Below are positions 1 through 5,406 of a stretch of 5,770 nucleotides of DNA, piece by piece (the first letter of the stretch is position 1; the number at the start of each line of letters is the position of its first letter). The DNA is from Gemmatimonadota bacterium (lineage in GTDB: Bacteria > Gemmatimonadota > Gemmatimonadetes > Longimicrobiales > Gaopeijiaceae). The notes under the pieces were generated by a model, which made no database searches, was not told the origin of the DNA, and saw only the letters and a list, made by a program, of their open reading frames with translations. Location of the stretch: contig JAHEKK010000238.1 of assembly GCA_024638395.1 (NCBI GenBank), positions 1-5,770 on the forward strand, read 5' to 3'. The position numbers were made by a program, and so were the translations under genes.

Positions 1-1378
1 CCGGAGGCTCGCCCCCTGCACCACCGGCGCCGGCTCCCGGTAACAGCCCCGAGCCCATGAGCTGCCAGCCGGCGAGGGCCAGGACCGCCGCCGTGCCCCC
101 CCAGACGAGCCAGCGACGGCTACGAGGCTTCCCGGCCATGCGAGCGGCTGCCGCGCGGCCATCCTCGGCGCGATCGCGGTGACGCACCCCACCGTCGACT
201 CCGGTGTCGGACCCCGGGACAGGATGCGGCTCGTCTGTCGATGAACCCGTTGGGGCCGTCGCCTCCCCTCCGGAAGGCGCATAGTCCAGCCCGGGCGGTG
301 CCGGTGTCCCCTCGATCCGCGGCGTCTCGGTTTCCACCAGACCCTCCGCCGGCTCCCGGGCCTCGTCCTCGCCAGGGACTTCGTCTGCGTCGACGATGGA
401 GAAGTCCTCGGAGAAATCGTCCATCGACCCGGCAAGGCCGGGATCGACCTCGAGGCCGGGGGCGACGTCCTCCCAGCCGCCGGCGGCCTCGTCCCATTGA
501 TCGATGACAGGTTCGGCCGTACCGGGCTCGGGCAACGTGTCCGAGTCACCAGACACCTCGAATGACTGGGTATCCGCTGTCTCCGGGTCCAGAACCCAAC
601 CGGCCTCCTCGCCCCACAGGGGGCCCGCGTCGTCTGCTCGGTCCGGGACCGGGTCGGCCTCGGGTTGCTCCCAGCCTACGTCGGACTCCCAGTCCGTCGA
701 CCCTTCCGAGCCAGCCGAGGGAGGCGCCGATGAACCTTCCGGGGCCTCCAGCGACGACGACGGAGCCATGCCGCTGATCCGCGCGGCCGCCCCCGGAGAC
801 GCGATCCATGCGTATGCGTGCCCGGTTTCTCCGAGTACACCCTCGGGGACATGGTCGCCCAGTAGCACAAGCTCGTTGGTGCGAGCGAGTATGGCCCCCG
901 CCCCCGCCTGATCGGACGGGAGATACAGGAGGAGAGCGGCGCCGGCCTCGGCGAATCCTTCGACCAGCACGTCCCAGCGGTCGCTCTCGAGCACCTCCCG
1001 GGAACTGTAGGTGGGGGATCCTGCCGACGTGAAGAAGAACGGTAGATCACCGACCTGGTGGGCAACCCGCTGTACTGACGCGCCGAAGCGGAACATGTCC
1101 GTGACGCCTTCTTCGTTGGGCAGGCCCAGAGTGTGGTGAAGGGCCGGACGCTCGAGGCCCAGATCCGCCAGGAACACCCGAACGCCGTCGTCCGCCCAGG
1201 CGTTCGCCAGGGCCACCACGCTGTCACGGGCCCAGCCGTCCTCGCTCCCATGGGCCGTAGACAGGAGAGTCACCACGCGGCCAGCCCCATGCTCTGGGAG
1301 CCGGCTGGGATCCAAGACCTCGGGAAGACCGTCGGTCGAGGGATCGTACTCCGTCGGAACGGGCGGCAGGCCTGTCAC
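1..1378 (-). CDS. BY-kinase/MinD-like P-loop pseudo-ATPase with acidic linker and one TM helix (3' end outside window)
   Basis: The frame is open for 459 codons and runs off the left edge. Residues about 34-205 follow the layout of CpsD/BY-kinase and MinD-type ATPases. VVTLLSTAHGSEDG sits where Walker A is expected, VFLADLGLERP (68-78) where the A' motif LVDADLRRP lies, and LGLPNEEGVTDMF (84-96) matches the 'fGLPNepGLsdvL' segment. LPFFFTSAG (112-120) and ALLLYLPSD (148-156) match the later strands, the second being the Walker B position. The Walker A lysine, the second A' Asp and the Walker B Asp are all absent, so ATP hydrolysis is doubtful. Residues about 206-415 are a low-complexity acidic linker. 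Residues 423-441 (WLVWGGTAAVLALAGWQLM) form a TM helix preceded by KPRSRR, which suggests a cytoplasmic N-terminus and an exported C-terminus. The start is uncertain: GTG at 1378 is the best in-frame codon after the TAG at 1412-1414, and no Shine-Dalgarno is visible. It lies 123 nt downstream of rsfS. The domain hidden off the edge could be periplasmic, for example SPOR, but that is a guess. Confidence 0.7.
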   Translation of the reverse strand, partial: MTGLPPVPTEYDPSTDGLPEVLDPSRLPEHGAGRVVTLLSTAHGSEDGWARDSVVALANAWADDGVRVFLADLGLERPALHHTLGLPNEEGVTDMFRFGASVQRVAHQVGDLPFFFTSAGSPTYSSREVLESDRWDVLVEGFAEAGAALLLYLPSDQAGAGAILARTNELVLLGDHVPEGVLGETGHAYAWIASPGAAARISGMAPSSSLEAPEGSSAPPSAGSEGSTDWESDVGWEQPEADPVPDRADDAGPLWGEEAGWVLDPETADTQSFEVSGDSDTLPEPGTAEPVIDQWDEAAGGWEDVAPGLEVDPGLAGSMDDFSEDFSIVDADEVPGEDEAREPAEGLVETETPRIEGTPAPPGLDYAPSGGEATAPTGSSTDEPHPVPGSDTGVDGGVRHRDRAEDGRAAAARMAGKPRSRRWLVWGGTAAVLALAGWQLMGSGLLPGAGAGGAGGEPP

Positions 1379-1501
1379 AACTGCGCGGGGGTGGAGATGG
1401 ACGGATCCACTCTATGTGGGGGAAGCGGCCCTGATGCTCACGGGCCCGACTGCGGGGGGCGAAACCCTCATTGAAGAACGTAGAGAGGCGCTACAGGGCG
1501 A
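1379..1501. other. Intergenic gap between rsfS and the P-loop-like gene
   Basis: This 123-nt stretch follows the rsfS stop. On the minus strand an ATG at 1471 lies in the same frame as the downstream gene, but that frame is closed by TAG at 1412-1414 after 19 codons. The only inverted repeat noted is GGCCC...GGGCC with a 10-nt loop and no T-tract, which is not a convincing terminator. I see no promoter or Shine-Dalgarno that settles the start of the downstream gene. Confidence 0.45.
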
Positions 1502-1891
1502 TCAAGACTCCACGGCCTTGAAGACAGGCGCATCTCCCCAAAGGGTTTCGAGTTGGTAGAACTCACGCACCGAGGGCTGGAACACGTGAACGACGTGATC
1601 GATGAAGTCGATGAGGACCCAACGCCCCTGGTCGAGGCCCTCCACGTGCTGCGGACGATGGCCACCACGCTTTGCACCGTCGATGACGTGCTCAGCGATG
1701 GCCCTCACCTGCACGTCGCTCCTTCCCGACGCGATGAGGAAGAAGTCCGTTGCCGTTGATATGCCTCGCACGTCCAGGACGGTCACGTCCTCCGCCTTGC
1801 GCTCAACAGCTCTCGCGGCAGCCTGGTGGACCGGCTCGGGGATATCGGCGTTCTCGCTGCCTTCGAATGAGACTCCGACGGGTGCAGTCAA
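1502..1891 (-). CDS. rsfS: Ribosomal silencing factor RsfS (YbeB/iojap family)
   Basis: This 129-residue protein belongs to the RsfS/YbeB/iojap (DUF143) family. The family binds uL14 on the 50S subunit and blocks subunit joining, damping translation in starvation. The family core is clear: VLDVRGISTATDFFLIASG, then SDVQVRAIAEHVID, then a GxWVLIDFIDHVVHVF-type segment, and the C-terminal REFYQLETLWGDA. It is about 20 residues longer than the roughly 105-residue E. coli protein, with the extra at the N-terminus. The start is TTG at 1891. I chose it because no ATG, GTG or TTG follows before the conserved core. A GGAAGAGG sequence inside the end of rplI lies about 12 nt upstream, rather far for a Shine-Dalgarno, so translation may be weak or coupled to rplI, whose stop is only 7 nt upstream. 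Its place after rplI, in an operon with S6-S18, is consistent with a ribosome role. The exact start is less certain than the family call. Confidence 0.93.
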   Translation of the reverse strand: MTAPVGVSFEGSENADIPEPVHQAAARAVERKAEDVTVLDVRGISTATDFFLIASGRSDVQVRAIAEHVIDGAKRGGHRPQHVEGLDQGRWVLIDFIDHVVHVFQPSVREFYQLETLWGDAPVFKAVES

Positions 1892-1898
1892 GGTACGG

Positions 1899-2354
1899 CT
1901 AGTCCTCTTCCGCCTGGACCTGGACCTGGATTTCCACCTCTACGTCGGGGTGCAGCCGGATCGGCACCGCATAGTCGCCGGTGTTCTTGATGGGCTCGGC
2001 GAGGACCACCAGCCGACGGTCCAACGCGAAATCCAGCCCCTGGGCGCTCGCGGCTTCTCCGATGTCCTTCGACGTCACGGAACCGAACAGCTTCCCCTCG
2101 TCGCCGGCCTTCGCGGTGAAGGTCAACTCCATCCCTTCCAGCTGCGACGCTCGTCGCTTGGCCTCGAGAAAATCACGCTTGGCCTTCTCGTCCAGCAGCT
2201 GCCGCTCTTCTTCCATTCGACGCAAGTTGGCGTCGGTCGCCACGTACGCCAGGCCTTGGGGGAGCAGGTAGTTCCGGGCATATCCGGGCTTTACCCGCAC
2301 CAGCTCTCCGGCCTGGCCCAGGTTGGCGACGGTTTCTCTCAAGATCAGCTTCAT
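1899..2354 (-). CDS. rplI: 50S ribosomal protein bL9
   Basis: The product is 151 residues, the usual length for bL9 (about 148-150). It binds 23S rRNA domain V near the base of the L1 stalk and spans away from the subunit, influencing reading-frame fidelity. The N-terminal domain begins MKLILRETVANLGQAGELV and carries the family signature VKPGYARNYLLPQGLA (about residues 21-36). A long charged connecting helix follows (about 45-72, MEEERQLLDEKAKRDF and on), and then the C-terminal domain with GKLFGSVTSKDI. The last residues are acidic (QAEED). The ATG at 2354 has a good Shine-Dalgarno, GGAGG, 4 nt upstream. The DUF2232-like gene ends 38 nt upstream and rsfS starts 7 nt downstream, so it is an internal operon gene. 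Identity is secure. Confidence 0.98.
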   Translation of the reverse strand: MKLILRETVANLGQAGELVRVKPGYARNYLLPQGLAYVATDANLRRMEEERQLLDEKAKRDFLEAKRRASQLEGMELTFTAKAGDEGKLFGSVTSKDIGEAASAQGLDFALDRRLVVLAEPIKNTGDYAVPIRLHPDVEVEIQVQVQAEED

Positions 2355-2358
2355 CGTT

Positions 2359-2363
2359 CCTCC
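2359..2363 (-). promoter_or_regulatory. Shine-Dalgarno of rplI
   Basis: On the minus strand GGAGG precedes the ATG at 2354 with a 4-nt spacer (AACG). It confirms the rplI start and suggests independent ribosome entry after the membrane-protein gene. Confidence 0.7.
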
Positions 2364-2392
2364 AACGGGTCACGGGCCCAGCAAGTCCAGAT

Positions 2393-3334
2393 TCAAGTCT
2401 CAGCCTCCCCTTCGCCGGCTTGTAGCGGCCGAAGGCGAAGCCATGTGTCTCCCAATCCGATCATCACAGCGGCGCCCACTACGACCGGTGCGGCGATCAG
2501 CGTGACGAGGACCGCGATCAACGCTCCCAGGGCCGTAACGCCGCCCTTGAAGAAGACCATGACCGCCAGGCCTCGCAGCGCATACAATACGCCCATGAAC
2601 ACGAGGGCGTTGGCGCCCACCGCCTGGGCCCAGGCCGTCCCGACGAGCAACAACGCCACGCCCGCCACGACCAGCCAGACGAGGGCGTCGGGGAACGCGA
2701 ACCTCCGGAGAGCGCCCAGTCCGTCGGTGCGCCCCAGGCTCATCCGGACGTAGAGCCACCAGGAAACGCCCAACGCCCCAAAGGTCGAAAGGGCGATGAG
2801 GGACGGGTAGAGATCTAGGTGGGTGGTAAGCAACCGGTTGAACGTGTCCACGAAGGCCGGATCCAGGTCACGCACGGTTCGAAGGCCTTCGATCAATACG
2901 GCGAGATCGCCGCCGATCCGCTCCCGGATCAGCCAATCCACGGAGGAGCCGACGGCCGGTTGGGTGCCGAGATAGAGGGCGGTGATCAGGGTCGCCGTCC
3001 CGACGGCAGCCAGGCCTCGTACCGTGAAGCGTGTCGAAGGCCACCGCAGCGTGACCGCGGCGAAGGCGCCACCCACCAGCAGGGCCCAGCCCCGTTCCAG
3101 ATACCAGATGTTACCCGTGGGACCCGGCGTGGCGACCATGAGCAGGAACACCGACGCCAGGAGCCAGGCTCCGGCACCGGGCCCCGGCAGGAGGACCACC
3201 AGGAACATGAAGGGAATACCGATCAGCACCGACGGGGCGAAGACCACGGTCGACAAGGCCAGGCCGAACATCCCGGCGGCCCGAAGCCACAGTCGCCGTT
3301 CCGGTCCCGGAGCTTCGGGGCGGGGAACGTCCAC
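2393..3334 (-). CDS. DUF2232 (YybS-like) multi-pass membrane protein
   Basis: This 313-residue protein is very hydrophobic, with about seven to eight predicted TM segments: roughly residues 18-38, 39-50, 54-68, 83-96, 108-124, 175-197, 216-237, 241-262 and 270-294, some of which may merge. The middle part (about 125-170) is amphipathic and not membrane-like. The C-terminal GLGDTWLRLRP resembles the end of DUF2232/YybS proteins, and the location between rpsR and rplI is the classical place for that family in several phyla. Its biochemical function is not established. The start is GTG at 3334, 10 nt after the stop of the S6-S18 gene, with no obvious Shine-Dalgarno, so it may depend on termination-reinitiation from the upstream gene. 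An alternative ATG at 3271 would cut into the first TM segment. The family call rests on position and topology more than on strong motifs. Confidence 0.8.
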   Translation of the reverse strand: MDVPRPEAPGPERRLWLRAAGMFGLALSTVVFAPSVLIGIPFMFLVVLLPGPGAGAWLLASVFLLMVATPGPTGNIWYLERGWALLVGGAFAAVTLRWPSTRFTVRGLAAVGTATLITALYLGTQPAVGSSVDWLIRERIGGDLAVLIEGLRTVRDLDPAFVDTFNRLLTTHLDLYPSLIALSTFGALGVSWWLYVRMSLGRTDGLGALRRFAFPDALVWLVVAGVALLLVGTAWAQAVGANALVFMGVLYALRGLAVMVFFKGGVTALGALIAVLVTLIAAPVVVGAAVMIGLGDTWLRLRPLQAGEGEAET

Positions 3335-3344
3335 GGGATCCGGA

Positions 3345-4001
3345 CTAGGCCTCGTGGTCGCGGATGTACGGCAGGAGCGCCAGGTAGCGAGCCCGCTTGA
3401 CGGCCGACCCCAACTGACGCTGAAAACGGGCTGTCACTTTGGTCGTTCGCTTGGGCAGGATCTTCCCCTCTTCGGTCAGGAACCGTGCCAGGCTGGTGAC
3501 GTCCTTGTAGTTGAGGAGCTCGATGGCCGGGCCTTCGTGGCGACGGCGGCGGCCTCGAGCACCGCTGAATTCAGGCGGCCCCGAGCGCCGGGATTCAGGG
3601 GTGTCGTCATCGTCGTCGTCATCGTCATCGCTGTCGTCGTCATCCTCGTCCTCGTCGTCATCCTCGTCCTCATCCCGTGGACGAGGCGGCTTCTCGACAA
3701 GGATGGAGGTGCCTCCGGAAGGTTGGCCCTCGTTGAGGACCACCAGATAGCGGAGGACCTGCTCGTCGAGCTTCAAAAGGCGCTCGAATTCCGGGAGAGC
3801 GGCGGGATCGGCTTCGAGGTGCACCACCACGTAGTACGCCGTGTTGGTCTTGCCGATGGGATAGGCGAGTTGGCGCGTGCCCCAGTGATCCACCGTGGTG
3901 ACGCTGGCCCCCAGCGTACCGTGGAAAGCTTCGAGCTTGGCTTCGACAGCCTCTTGGTCGAGGGTGGCGTCGAAGATGTAGACGACTTCATACAGGCGCA
4001 T
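3345..4001 (-). CDS. rpsF-rpsR: Natural fusion of ribosomal proteins bS6 and bS18 joined by a poly-Asp/Glu linker
   Basis: A single 218-codon ORF carries two ribosomal proteins. Residues 1 to about 96 are bS6, starting MRLYEVVYIFDATLDQEAV and including WGTRQLAYPIGKTNTAYYVV and LKLDEQVLRYLVVLNE. Residues 110-133 are 23 Asp/Glu and one Ser. Residues about 150-218 are bS18, with NYKDVTSLARFLTEEGKILP, FQRQLGSAVKRARYLALLPY and a basic RGRRRRH start. S6 and S18 normally form a heterodimer that binds the central domain of 16S rRNA on the 30S platform and are separate genes. Here there is no stop between them, and no in-frame ATG, GTG, TTG or CTG from residue 88 to the S18 core, so S18 should be made only as part of the fusion. 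The start at 4001 is favoured over the upstream ATG at 4043 because AAGGGAG lies 9 nt upstream and it matches the S6 N-terminus. It is the first gene of the operon, followed after 10 nt by the DUF2232-like gene. Confidence 0.96.
   Translation of the reverse strand: MRLYEVVYIFDATLDQEAVEAKLEAFHGTLGASVTTVDHWGTRQLAYPIGKTNTAYYVVVHLEADPAALPEFERLLKLDEQVLRYLVVLNEGQPSGGTSILVEKPPRPRDEDEDDDEDEDDDDSDDDDDDDDDTPESRRSGPPEFSGARGRRRRHEGPAIELLNYKDVTSLARFLTEEGKILPKRTTKVTARFQRQLGSAVKRARYLALLPYIRDHEA
3603..3674 (-). repeat. GAC/GAT/GAG trinucleotide tract encoding the acidic linker
   Basis: Twenty-four consecutive codons on the minus strand are GAT, GAC or GAG, except one AGC (Ser124). The tract encodes residues 110-133 of the S6-S18 fusion. 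Codons are mixed rather than one pure unit, so it is an imperfect trinucleotide repeat that could change length in whole codons without breaking the frame. It is flanked by Pro/Arg-rich PPRPR on the S6 side and TPESRRSGPPEFSG on the S18 side, as expected for a flexible, disordered tether. Confidence 0.9.
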
Positions 4002-4010
4002 GGTCGGGAT

Positions 4011-4017
4011 CTCCCTT
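4011..4017 (-). promoter_or_regulatory. Shine-Dalgarno of the S6-S18 gene
   Basis: On the minus strand AAGGGAG lies 9 nt before the ATG at 4001. This decides the start against the in-frame ATG at 4043, which would add 14 residues not typical of bS6. Confidence 0.65.
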
Positions 4018-4060
4018 GGACCGTGTGCGGGAACGGGCTCCACCTCCCGGCGGCGGAGCG

Positions 4061-4091
4061 GGTATAGCTGAGAAAGATAGCCCTGTGTCCA
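4061..4091 (-). promoter_or_regulatory. Putative sigma-70-type promoter for the ribosomal operon
   Basis: On the minus strand TGGACA (4091-4086, five of six to TTGACA) is followed 19 nt later by TATACC (4066-4061, four of six to TATAAT), or 18 nt later by CTATAC. Transcription would start near 4054, leaving a leader of about 50 nt before the ATG at 4001. It is read by eye and the spacer is long, so support is moderate. Confidence 0.4.
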
Positions 4092-4217
4092 GGGGAGACG
4101 GTAGCCCCTCCTTGCGTCGCAGAGGACTCGTCCCGACTTGATTTTGCCACGGGAACGCCAATCTTTCTACGCTTCGCCTTCGAACCGCGAGGGCACGGTG
4201 CCGAGACCCAAGCAAGG

Positions 4218-4223
4218 GGAAGG
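4218..4223 (+). promoter_or_regulatory. Shine-Dalgarno of the class II aldolase gene
   Basis: A purine-rich stretch AAGGGGAAGG ends 6 nt before the ATG at 4230. Either GGGGA or GAAGG could pair with the 16S rRNA tail. It supports the chosen start. Confidence 0.6.
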
Positions 4224-4229
4224 ATCCCC

Positions 4230-5312
4230 ATGCAATACTCGTTCGCAGGCGCGTCCGACCACGAAGCGTTCCGTTGGTTCGCCGAAGGCCTCCGCGAAGT
4301 CATGGCGGACAACGGCCACGAATACATCGAAGACGTGGAGCGGGCGAAGCTCGTCGTGAACTTCTTTCCGAAGGACGAGCCCCGCCCCTTCAGGCGGAGC
4401 GGCCAAGCCGTGTTCGTATGCTCCGTGTCCGAGTTCCCCAACCCCTTCGTGAAGCCGATTCCCCAGGGCTACCCAACCCTGGTCCGGTCCCTGGCCAATC
4501 TGGTCGTGGGCCTGGTGAACGGCGATGGGACGGACCCCGACGCGCACTTCATCACGCCGGAGCAGGGTCACTACGTGGTGTCGGGCAACCATGACCGGAT
4601 GCGGTATTTCGCCGACGTCTATCGTCGTATTCACCCGCTGGCCTCCTCCACGCTGGTCATCGACAACCACTTCCACGACGATCTGCCGGAAGCCCTCTGG
4701 CAGGGGGATGACATCACCGAATCCCTCTACCGGGCAGGGAAGAAGCTCGACGATCTGGACCTTCTCCCGGCTCCCTTCCCCATGCACGAATTGCTGCCTG
4801 CGCGGGACGTCCGGCAGCTCAAGCGGCTGTTCGGCATCGGTGGGCTCTCCTACGGAAACCTCTCGGCCCGCTACAACGAGGAATGGTTCTGGATGAGCGC
4901 CAGCGGCGTGGACAAGTCCAATCTTCGGGTGATCGGCCGGGACATCCTCATGGTGAAGGACTACGACGCGGAAGAGAACGCGATGGTGGTCGCCCATCCT
5001 CCGGGCGTCGAGCCTCGACGGGTGTCCGTGGACGCCATCGAGCACTGGATGATCTATCGGGAACACCCCGAGGTTGGAGCGATCCTCCACGTTCATGGAT
5101 GGATCGACGGCGTCCCCTCCACCGAGTTCAACTATCCTTGCGGTACGCGTGAGCTCGGGCAGGCCGTGGCCGATATCGTCAGGGAAGCCGACGATCCCGC
5201 TCGGTGCGTGGTAGGCCTCAAGAACCACGGGCTCACCATCACCGGAACCAGTCTGGATCAGATCTTCGAGCGTATCGAGGGGAAGGTGCTGCCCACGGTC
5301 CCGATGGACTGA
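4230..5312 (+). CDS. Class II aldolase/adducin-family protein with a large unrecognised N-terminal domain
   Basis: This is a 360-residue protein. Residues about 190-355 form a class II aldolase/adducin domain: GGLSYGNLSAR (204-214) and SASGVDKSN (223-231) match the substrate-phosphate-binding loops. Glu271 (AIEHW) matches the catalytic Glu position. His287 and His289 (LHVHGW) and His333 (KNHGL) match the three metal-binding His residues of enzymes such as fuculose-phosphate aldolase. The domain therefore looks catalytically competent for a metal-dependent retro-aldol or related reaction on a sugar phosphate, substrate unknown. Classical members are about 215 residues. The first 180 residues here (with VVNFFPKDEPRPF, VSEFPNPFVKPIPQGYPTL and LVIDNHFHDDLPEALW) are extra and I do not recognise them. 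There is no signal peptide or TM segment. The gene is transcribed divergently from the ribosomal operon and converges on an M20 peptidase gene. No operon partner within the window indicates the pathway. Confidence 0.85.
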   Translation: MQYSFAGASDHEAFRWFAEGLREVMADNGHEYIEDVERAKLVVNFFPKDEPRPFRRSGQAVFVCSVSEFPNPFVKPIPQGYPTLVRSLANLVVGLVNGDGTDPDAHFITPEQGHYVVSGNHDRMRYFADVYRRIHPLASSTLVIDNHFHDDLPEALWQGDDITESLYRAGKKLDDLDLLPAPFPMHELLPARDVRQLKRLFGIGGLSYGNLSARYNEEWFWMSASGVDKSNLRVIGRDILMVKDYDAEENAMVVAHPPGVEPRRVSVDAIEHWMIYREHPEVGAILHVHGWIDGVPSTEFNYPCGTRELGQAVADIVREADDPARCVVGLKNHGLTITGTSLDQIFERIEGKVLPTVPMD

Positions 5313-5350
5313 AGCCCATCGCCAGCCCCCCGCAAGGAGAGGGCTACAGC

Positions 5351-5394
5351 CCCACTCGCCGCTCCGCGCCAAGCCTCGGAAAGCGGCGAGAGGG
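5351..5394. repeat. Long inverted repeat between convergent genes, possible bidirectional terminator
   Basis: CTCGCCGCT (5355-5363) and AGCGGCGAG (5382-5390) are a perfect 9-bp inverted repeat with an 18-nt loop. Beyond one A-A mismatch the stem continues with CCC/GGG (5351-5353 and 5392-5394). A short hairpin, GGGC-TACA-GCCC (5341-5352), overlaps the left edge. The position, between the stop of the aldolase gene at 5312 and the stop of the convergent peptidase gene at 5407, fits a transcription end. There is no T-tract on either strand, so a classical intrinsic terminator is not shown. A dispersed intergenic repeat is the alternative. Confidence 0.55.
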
Positions 5395-5406
5395 AGGCGG
5401 CGCTCC

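Noticed and set aside
676..1251. 191-codon minus-strand ORF overlapping the P-loop-like gene in another frame
   Set aside because: It is Arg/Ser/Pro-rich with no motif, while the neighbouring frame carries the BY-kinase-like order of motifs and a TM helix.
1602..2753. 383-codon plus-strand ORF opposite rsfS, rplI and the membrane-protein gene
   Set aside because: It overlaps three supported minus-strand genes and its translation shows no family features.
2982..4067. 361-codon plus-strand ORF opposite the S6-S18 gene, with a Val/Ile-rich stretch
   Set aside because: The hydrophobic stretch is only the complement of the Asp/Glu repeat read in another frame, not a real membrane segment.
4091..4109. 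AGGGG...CCCCT inverted repeat in the divergent intergenic region, a possible operator
   Set aside because: The arms are only 5 bp and G/C-only apart from one base, easily expected by chance in this composition.
4138..4170. Possible promoter for the aldolase gene (TTGATT with a weak -10 near 4160)
   Set aside because: The best -10 candidate, AATCTT, matches only three of six positions, so it is not distinguishable from chance.
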